A DNA stretch of 64,000 nucleotides. Source: Gnetum montanum. Its lineage: Eukaryota; Streptophyta; Gnetopsida; Gnetales; Gnetaceae. The stretch lies in NCBI GenBank assembly GCA_015680685.1, contig MNCI01029688.1, forward strand, positions 1,014,773 to 1,078,772, in the 5' to 3' direction. Position numbers and translations under genes: made by a program. Below the pieces are notes generated by a model. The model was not told where the DNA came from, ran no database searches, and saw only the letters and a list, made by a program, of their open reading frames with translations. Positions 57,720 through 64,000 of the stretch are shown here, in pieces. Each line of letters begins with the position of its first letter. Positions within the stretch are counted from its first letter, which is position 1.

Positions 57720-58110
57720 CCTCAAAACATGGCTTACTAAGGCCTAAAACTAGTCAAAATTAATTATTTGTACCTATATTAACCAAATTTTATCATATAT
57801 GACCTATTTTACTTGATTTTTGACTTATTATGTAATGTTTTGGTTTGTTTTTTAAACTTATGTTTCCTTATGGACATGGCTGACCTTCTATGGCCTCTAT
57901 ACAACTCTATATGTTCTTTTTTTATCTTATTACAACTCTATGTGCCTTTTTTCAACGTTTAAATGGTATCAAATAGTGGGGTTTGACCTTCCCTAACCAT
58001 CGTTTAACACCATATGACCATGGCCCACTAAGGCCTTAAATTGGCATCATAGTCCACCAAGACTATAAACTGGCATCATGGCCTACTAAGGCCTTAAACT
58101 AGTTAAGTTA
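57720..58110. repeat. Border repeats, RT side of the antisense insert, element C
   Basis: Several copies of CTAAGGCCTAAAACTAG, CTAAGGCCTTAAATTGGCAT and similar, resembling 50545-50990, ending about 300 bases before the RT linker resumes. 58111-58379 has no recognisable content. Confidence 0.65.
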
Positions 58111-58399
58111 TGACCTTCATTGGTCATTTTTAGCCTTACTCTTTATATTTCCCCTTCTTTGACCTTTATGTAACATTTTTTCACCTCTATTTTACTTTTT
58201 CAAATTGACCTCATCTCATTAATGACCTTGGATGGCCTTGACTACATTAAATTTGCATATTTTTTATAGCATATTAACATTATTTACTCACTTTCACCTA
58301 GATTTCACTTAATATGCTTTTACTTGATATGCAAGATTGAAGTATTTGTACATGCGAGTAAAACAATTTGCCTTTGTATCTACATGGACCTCAGTGATA

Positions 58400-59737
58400 T
58401 TAAATAGTGTATCAACTATGATTGTCTAGACTTTGAGCTTGAGAGTCTTGTACACCACATAGCCTCAATAGAAAAATCTCTAAAATGGCTTGAAAATCAA
58501 GCCAAAACCCTTGACTTTGAAGTAGGATGCATAACTAAAGATCCTTTAGTTAAGGTTCCTATCACAACACACAGTGGTAAGGAGAAAACCCTTAAATTAA
58601 GTTTCGCACTAGAGCCTCAATGTGCCCAATACATTACTAAAGTCTTATAAAATAAAATTAAGGCATTTTTTTTGTCATATGAAGATATGCTAAGCCTAGA
58701 CCAACATCTAGTCTAACACAATATCATATTGGATCCTAGCAGTAGACTAGTTAAGTAAAAAGGGTGCAAGATTAGACCTAATTTTTCCTTGGTAGTTCAT
58801 GATGAAATCTCAAAGCTCTACCAAGAAAGTTTCATTACAGCTATTAATTATGTATAATGGGTATCCAACAAAGTGTTAGTCCCTAAGAAAATGGTATTAT
58901 CCATATTTGCATTAATTTTTACGACCTAAATAAAAATGGTATTATCCATAATGGTATTATCAAGGATGACTTTCCTTTGCCTAGTATTGATACTATAGCC
59001 AGACATGCCTTGTTCTCCTTTATGGATGGATTCTTGGGATATAACTAAATTAGAATCAACCTAGAACACCAACCTAGCATAACCTTTATGACCCCATTGG
59101 GTACTTTTTGTTATACCATGATGCCCTTTGGCCTTACGAATGCTGGAGCAACATACCAGAGAGCCATGACCTATATCTTTAGTGATTACATGTTAGGTTT
59201 ACATAGTGATTATGTAGATGACATAGTTCTGAAGTCTAAAATAGCTAATTACCTAGATTTGGTGCATAAATGATGCCTCAAATATGAGCTAAGGCTCAAT
59301 CCTAGGAAGTGTGTCTTCGGTGTTAAGACCAATAAGATGCTTGGCTTTGTAGTCTTTGAGGTAGGGATACATGTTGATCTTAATAAGTTTAAGGCCATAT
59401 CCAAGTTGGTAGCACCTACCAACCTAAAGGAGCTTCAAGGATTACAAGGTAGACTATAGTTTATTCATAGGTTTATTGCTAGGCCTATGGATAAGTTACA
59501 ACCCATGCACTACTTGCTTAAGAAAGGAGTTCACTATGAGTGGATGGCTCAATGCCAAGAAGTCTTTGAAAACCTTAAGCAAAAATTAACACAACTACCT
59601 ATAGTCTATCCTCTATAAGAGGATAAATCATTTTACATTTATCTTTCCATTTTTAATACATCCATTACCTCTCTACTCTATAAGAAATGTGATGGAGTAG
59701 AAATACCTATATACTACCTTAGCCATGTGTTAGTAAA
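58400..59737 (+). pseudogene. Element C reverse transcriptase and start of RNase H
   Basis: The linker (about 58436-58740) reads ESLVHHIASIEKSLKWLE, then an AFFLSYEDM-LSLD segment equivalent to FAWSYTKIPKLD in B. RT pieces: EISKLYQESFITAINYV, WVSNKVLVPKK (about 58800-58890), a small local duplication at 58892-58955 (GGTATTATCCAT repeated), DDFPLPSID, then open stretch 59088-59273 with MPFGLTNAGATYQRAM and the catalytic YVDDIVLKS, and YELRLNPRKCVFG. At 59640-59737 the gypsy RNase H starts (YIYLSIFNTS...). Multiple TAG/TAA stops. Confidence 0.82.
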
Positions 59738-60432
59738 GTGAAGAAGAGCTATTACATTAAAGTGAAGAAGAATTGTCTAGCACTATTCTTCTCTTTGAAG
59801 AAATGGAGACACTACCTCTTTAGAAGCCAATTCAATGTAATTTGCAATGACAACATACTCATAGCCATAACAACCAACATCTACAAAAGTATTCATGTAG
59901 CTCGATGGAAATTCATAACCATAGAGTTCAACCTCCATTACATCTTTCAATCCTCAACAAAAGGTCAAGCTATAGCCATACAACTCATAGTTTCACCAGT
60001 TGATAACCAAGTAGCCATAGACCCCAAGTTCCTTGACAAACACATTAACATAATTAGCCAAGTGCCCAAGGATTATGAGGCAGTCATGAACTTTGACAAA
60101 GCTTCAACTGCCCATGGGGCTAGTGCTACTACTATAATAACATTCCCATCTAGTGAAATCCAATCCTTTGCCTATCATTTTAAGTTCCCATGTACCAACA
60201 ACATAGCAAAATATGAGGGTTTCATCAAATTGATGATTGTAGCTCATGACCTAGGAATTAGATGCCTATCCATCAAAGGTAGTTCACAACTCATGGTTAA
60301 CCAAGTAATTGAAGTTTATGCATGCAAAGTTAAGCACTTACAACCTTACTATGATCTAGAAAAGAAATTACTATAATAATTCATAGATGTTGATATCCAA
60401 TACATACCTTTAAATGTAAACATCATAGCTTA
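59738..60432 (+). pseudogene. Element C RNase H pair
   Basis: The open frame 59738-60376 (212 residues). The end of gypsy RNase H is at residues about 1-45 (NCLALFFSLKKWRHYLF, FNVICNDN). A linker follows, then the archaeal-type RNase H from about residue 112: VMNFDKASTAHGAS (catalytic FDGAS with Gly to Lys), CTNNIAKYEGFIKLMIVA and GSSQLMVNQV. It goes on past TAA and TAA to HIPLNVNIIA-like sequence at 60432, where E2 begins. The longest intact frame of element C. Confidence 0.82.
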
Positions 60433-61286
60433 TGAATCACGATATCGGGACTATGATATCAAGATCGCGATATTGGATCTACGATATTGGGTTTGTGATA
60501 CCAGAGCCTACCAAGCAATATTGGACATTTGATATCGAGACCTATCTCGTTGCCTATAAATAAGAGGTGGGTACAATTGGTTTTGGCATTAGTTTCTTAG
60601 TCCCTTACCTGAACTCTTGTAGTTTTCCCTTTCCAGAGATAGAACTATTTTTGAGCTCTTGTAGTAGGAGTCATAAAGTGAACGAATATTTATTCAAGCA
60701 TTGTGTACCTGAGCACACCTTGTGTCTGGAAATAAAGATGAACTTTATGATAAACCTTGCAGCATTTAGAATAGCTTATTTATTGCATTTAATGTTATTT
60801 AAAATTATTTAATGCTTTCATTAGTTAATTGATGTTTCTTTTATTGGTTTGTTAATTTTCACAAGTAAGCACACTCTGTACAACCACTTCAAGCATACAT
60901 GGAACACTTGGTAACCCAGTAACAATTAGCTTTTGGTAATGCCAATAGTGTTACACTAGTTCAGGATGTGTACAGAGAGTGGGAATAGATGCTGGTGTTA
61001 GGACTAGTTAGAACCTAGCGGATTAGTTAAATTAAATTAGTTACTTAATTATTTCACTTCTCCCTTTTAACACCAGGACATAAACACAAAAAGCATAAAA
61101 ATCATATATCTCAATTTTACTTAACCATACAATCGTGTCATACAAGTAAGCTTGGGAAGATAATGATCATCTAAACCATCCTTGTTCTATGAAGGCACAT
61201 AAGCCCTTAGTCCTTGGAGTTTGACCAGATCACGCATAACGCTTTTATTCATATGGTTGAGCATAGGGGTGCCTCACAGCTCATCA
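60433..61286 (+). repeat. 5' LTR of E2
   Basis: About 854 bp, starting TGAATCACGATATCGG and ending GCTCATCA. It aligns with the E1 LTRs from the TATA box CCTATAAATAAGAGG (60553-60567) onward; AATAAA at 60731-60736. Its first 110 bases are dense in GATATC, CGATATTGG and related words, different in arrangement from E1. Confidence 0.8.
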
Positions 61287-61287
61287 T

Positions 61288-61304
61288 TAGTGTCATTGTC
61301 GGGT
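61288..61304 (+). other. Primer binding site of E2
   Basis: TAGTGTCATTGTCGGGT follows the LTR end by one base and corresponds to TGGTACCGTTGTCGGTG in E1. Confidence 0.6.
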
Positions 61305-61439
61305 ACTCTGTTGTTTGTGAGCTAATTAGAACTTAGGAAATCTTCCCATCATTGGAACGAATCCTTAGGGTTGGTTATCCTAAAATTATAGAAAATAAAG
61401 TATGACACACTAAAGACTTAATCATGTCTCCATATTCCT

Positions 61440-63345
61440 ATGAAATTTCTTCATTTCCTAGGTCTAACACAATGAATAGTTGAATGCGTAGTACACATGA
61501 TGATGATCCGCCAATGCCCCAATAGTTTTGCTTGGTATACGCTCATCTCGATGAGTATGTACCAGACTTTGCCTTTGTCCTCCACCAAGATGAAAAATTG
61601 TGATGGCATGATTTAGAGGGTAACATAGTATTTCCATCCAATCGCTCAATTCCAAACATCTTCTTCATTCTCTCACACAAATTGATATGCAGCCCTTACA
61701 ATTGGAGTACGTTGTGCATGAACAAGATCTAAGAGATTATCGATCCATGTAGGCACAACGTCAAAGGGACCTACAACAAGAGAGACATTACAAATCTATG
61801 AAGGGAAAGTGATCTCAGGATGTCCTATATGTCATAAGTGAAAACAAGGATGATGAACCTTCCTTCGGAGGTTTTCCACATAACAATGTTGCCCTCATTG
61901 ACTTCGGTCAAGGAGTTGTGTATTAGAATCTTCACTCAACCATTCATGACCTAGGTTCTAATACCAATGGACACAAAGGATCTAAAAAAGGAATATGAAC
62001 ACATGACAATGATAGAAATTTTGATCATAACTGTGGCTAAGGTCAAGACCACCAAAGAGAAAGTGACATGCACCAGCATGGTGTCAGTCCTCCTTCCTCT
62101 CCACCTTCATCATCTCCTTCCCCCTCTCCTTCAGGATCTAGATGCAGTCGCAAAGAGAAAGATCATGAGAACAATGGTAAGAAAAACAAAGATGATAGAC
62201 AAAAAAATTGAGAAAGGGGATGAGGGCATTCTAGAGAAATGCATCATGAAAGGAGGGAGAGTAGGGAACAACATAAGCATCATAGACGCCATAGAAAATA
62301 TGATCACAATGAACCCCTACTCACTACTAGAAGTATGCTAGATATAATCAAGGCCATTAGGATCCCAACAAGGCAACAAAAGGATAGTAGGATCAAAAGA
62401 TTAGACATGAAAAATATCCCACGATTTGAAGGGGGATACAACACTAATCCTCAAAATCATCTACAAGCATTCTACGATGCATGTGCCTTGCAAAATATAG
62501 AAAACAAGTGTCAAAAACTAAAGTTCTTTCCATGGACACTAATCAAAGAAGTAGAAAGCTAATACCAATCCTTAGAGTTAGAATCCATTCATTGATGGAG
62601 TACCATGTTAGAGTTATTCAATGATAAGTATCAAATGTACTCTTGAGTGTCCAACCTGTGAAAGCCAATCCAAGGATGGAAAAAAGAAGGACATGAACCC
62701 TTGGATACTACCATGGGTCGATATTATGCATTATTACATCATTTCCCTAGCCATTGTTACTCACAGAGGGAACAACTATGTCATCTTGTAGATGGGCTTA
62801 GGTACAAAACAAGAAGAATCCTTGGGACTTATGCCCAATGGAGACTATCCAAGATTAGAGCCCATCAAGTACAAATATTATTGGAGCAAGTTGCCAAAGA
62901 TGAAGGTGTGTTAAGGAAAAGGAAAAGTATAGAGGAATACAACAGAGATCCTTCCCTCTAAAAGAAGGAAGTTAGATTTTGTGAGGATGAAGAAGAGTCA
63001 CCACTTGAAGAGATGGTGAATAGAAAAAATTTTCCCATTCAAAATTTTTCATTAGATGTATTGGAAAAGGTAGATCAAATGTGGGACTCCCTAGATAATA
63101 AATTTCAAACCATTCTAAAAATAGTAGAGTCTAGGGAATAAGGTAGTGACTAAGAGAGGAGGCAAAAGAAAGAAGTTGAATATGCACGTAACAAAGGTAA
63201 GGGCAAAGTTGCCATCATTGAAGAGGTTGTGGATTTGGATATAGATAATGATGGCATATGTGAGATATGCCAATATGACCATCCTAAAGGATATTGCCCA
63301 GTAATCTCACATCTGTAGGAGTCTGGGGTGTATGCACTAAACCCA
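61440..63345 (+). pseudogene. E2 gag
   Basis: Starts with decayed N-terminal sequence (EYVPDFAFVLHQDEKL near 61550). A basic, Lys/Arg-rich segment is at 61967-62341. The core is open at 62239-62562 (MLDIIKAIRIPTRQQKDSRI, DMKNIPRFEGGYNTNPQ, HLQAFYDACALQ) and continues at 62701-62961 (RYYALLHHFPSHCYSQREQ, LCHLVDGLRYKTRRILGTYA). The acidic C-terminal part ends CEICQYDHPKGYCP near 63260-63300, a CX2CX3HX4C knuckle. At least five stops, mostly TAG. Capsid and RNA-binding role by analogy with retroelement gag. Confidence 0.78.
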
Positions 63346-64000
63346 TGATTAAATAGACGACAAACACCCCAAAGGTTACCTTATACTCAAGGTAACCCAA
63401 GGTAGTTCCACCAACCGTTGACATATTATCCAAGTGGAACTCCATCATAACCAAATGAATAGTATCAATAGTGGTAACACCCACAATCATGGGGAATTCC
63501 ACCACCACATCAACAGTACCCTTATCGTCAACATGATCCATACAAGTACTATGTGCAGTAGCCAATCTCTCCATGTGACTCTACTAGTCACATCACTCCT
63601 CAGCCTCACTACCAAGTCCACTAGTACTATAGAACTCCTTCTCCTAGGTGAGATGTTCCACAAATGCACTATCCTTCTCAAACAACTACACCTCTTCCAC
63701 CCTTAGCTCCATTACCACCTACTCTATCTATGCAAGGTGAGCTCCCTGCCCAACCATAGCAATGCAATGCTACAAGGGCTATCAACCTTAGACATACTAT
63801 TGATTTAGAAAACCACACAAAGAATAGACCTTTCTTCAAAACCAATAGTCCAACTAAGTCTTTACAACCACAAGCAGCTAATCCTCCAAACACCTCACTA
63901 TCATTCAAATCTTCAAAACTTCCTTCAAACCAAAGACCAAACTTAACACACACGGTCATGTTGACTCATGCCATTACCAACTAGATTANTAGGAAATTCT
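63346..64000 (+). pseudogene. E2 linker between gag and protease
   Basis: Gln/Pro/Tyr/His-rich remnant like E1 15099-15520: QRLPYTQGNPR near 63370, LPNNYTSSTLSSITT near 63690. It ends in TVMLTHAITN, the lead-in to the protease. One N at 63989. The overlapping open frames on both strands (63284-63959) are composition by-products. Confidence 0.5.

Larger units (their letters stand above)
45491..60432 (+). mobile_element. Element C: Tat-lineage retrotransposon with antisense gene
   Basis: + strand order: a trace of LTR end (about 45491-45512), primer site 45521, leader with long repeats, gag (about 46770-48810), linker and protease (48811-50345), antisense insert (50345 to about 58380), RT (about 58400-59560), gypsy RNase H (59561 to about 59860), archaeal-type RNase H (to 60432). 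E2 cuts it there; integrase and 3' LTR are outside the window. Same plan as A and B but heavily decayed. Confidence 0.75.
60433..64000 (+). mobile_element. E2: second copy of the gag-protease element, partial
   Basis: LTR 60433-61286, primer site at 61288, gag to about 63345 and the Pro/Tyr linker, reaching the start of the protease (THAITN..I, matching E1 at 15715) at the window edge. It is inserted in the second RNase H of element C. The presumed left target duplication is GCTTA (60428-60432); the right copy is outside. Gag frames are better kept than in E1. Confidence 0.8.

Overview
This window looks like intergenic DNA from a large, retrotransposon-filled plant genome. It is AT-rich, and almost everything I can identify is a decayed retrotransposon. 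I see no credible host gene, rRNA, tRNA or CRISPR array. The high density of old, nested, slowly decaying LTR elements of the Ty3/gypsy Tat lineage, with very long interiors, suggests a gymnosperm or another giant-genome plant. That is inference only. I use letters for the elements: A, B, C and D are Tat-like elements, and E1 and E2 are small gag-protease elements.

Layout. 1-68 is probably the end of an E-family LTR on the minus strand. 69 to about 3580 is the 3' end of a Ty1/copia (Sirevirus-like) element. Element A (minus strand) spans about 3586 to about 44380. It is broken by the copia element, by a GC-rich LINE (6535-11328, 13-bp target duplication) and by E1 (12250-37223, + strand). E1 is itself broken by element B (15976-33882, - strand), whose LTRs, primer site, polypurine tract and target duplication can all be placed. 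About 44450-45490 is a gag fragment (element D, + strand). Element C (+ strand) runs from its primer site at 45521 to 60432, where E2 (60433 to beyond 64000) interrupts it.

How the parts fit. A, B and C share one design: gag, a protein linker with repeated PFVIRVP-like peptides, and protease, then a long insert. After the insert come reverse transcriptase, RNase H, a second archaeal-type RNase H, and integrase (RT onward is seen in B and partly in C; it lies outside the window for A). The insert between protease and reverse transcriptase (about 5.8 kb in B, about 8 kb in C) carries an intron-bearing gene on the opposite strand. This antisense gene is recognisably homologous in A, B and C, with several introns at matching positions. 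It is bordered by short AGTTTAAGGCC-type repeats, and large tandem arrays lie at its 5' side. Because its introns read as non-introns in the element's own RNA, they can survive retrotransposition. I regard this conserved antisense passenger gene inside an Ogre-like pol intron as the most interesting system here.

E1 and E2 are gag-plus-protease elements with an Athila-like primer site and, in E1, no polymerase. The LINE has lost its reverse transcriptase core and carries an extra 3' open frame. All coding regions carry stops or frameshifts, many of them TAG where CAG or TGG is expected, which fits C-to-T decay. None of these copies is likely to be active.
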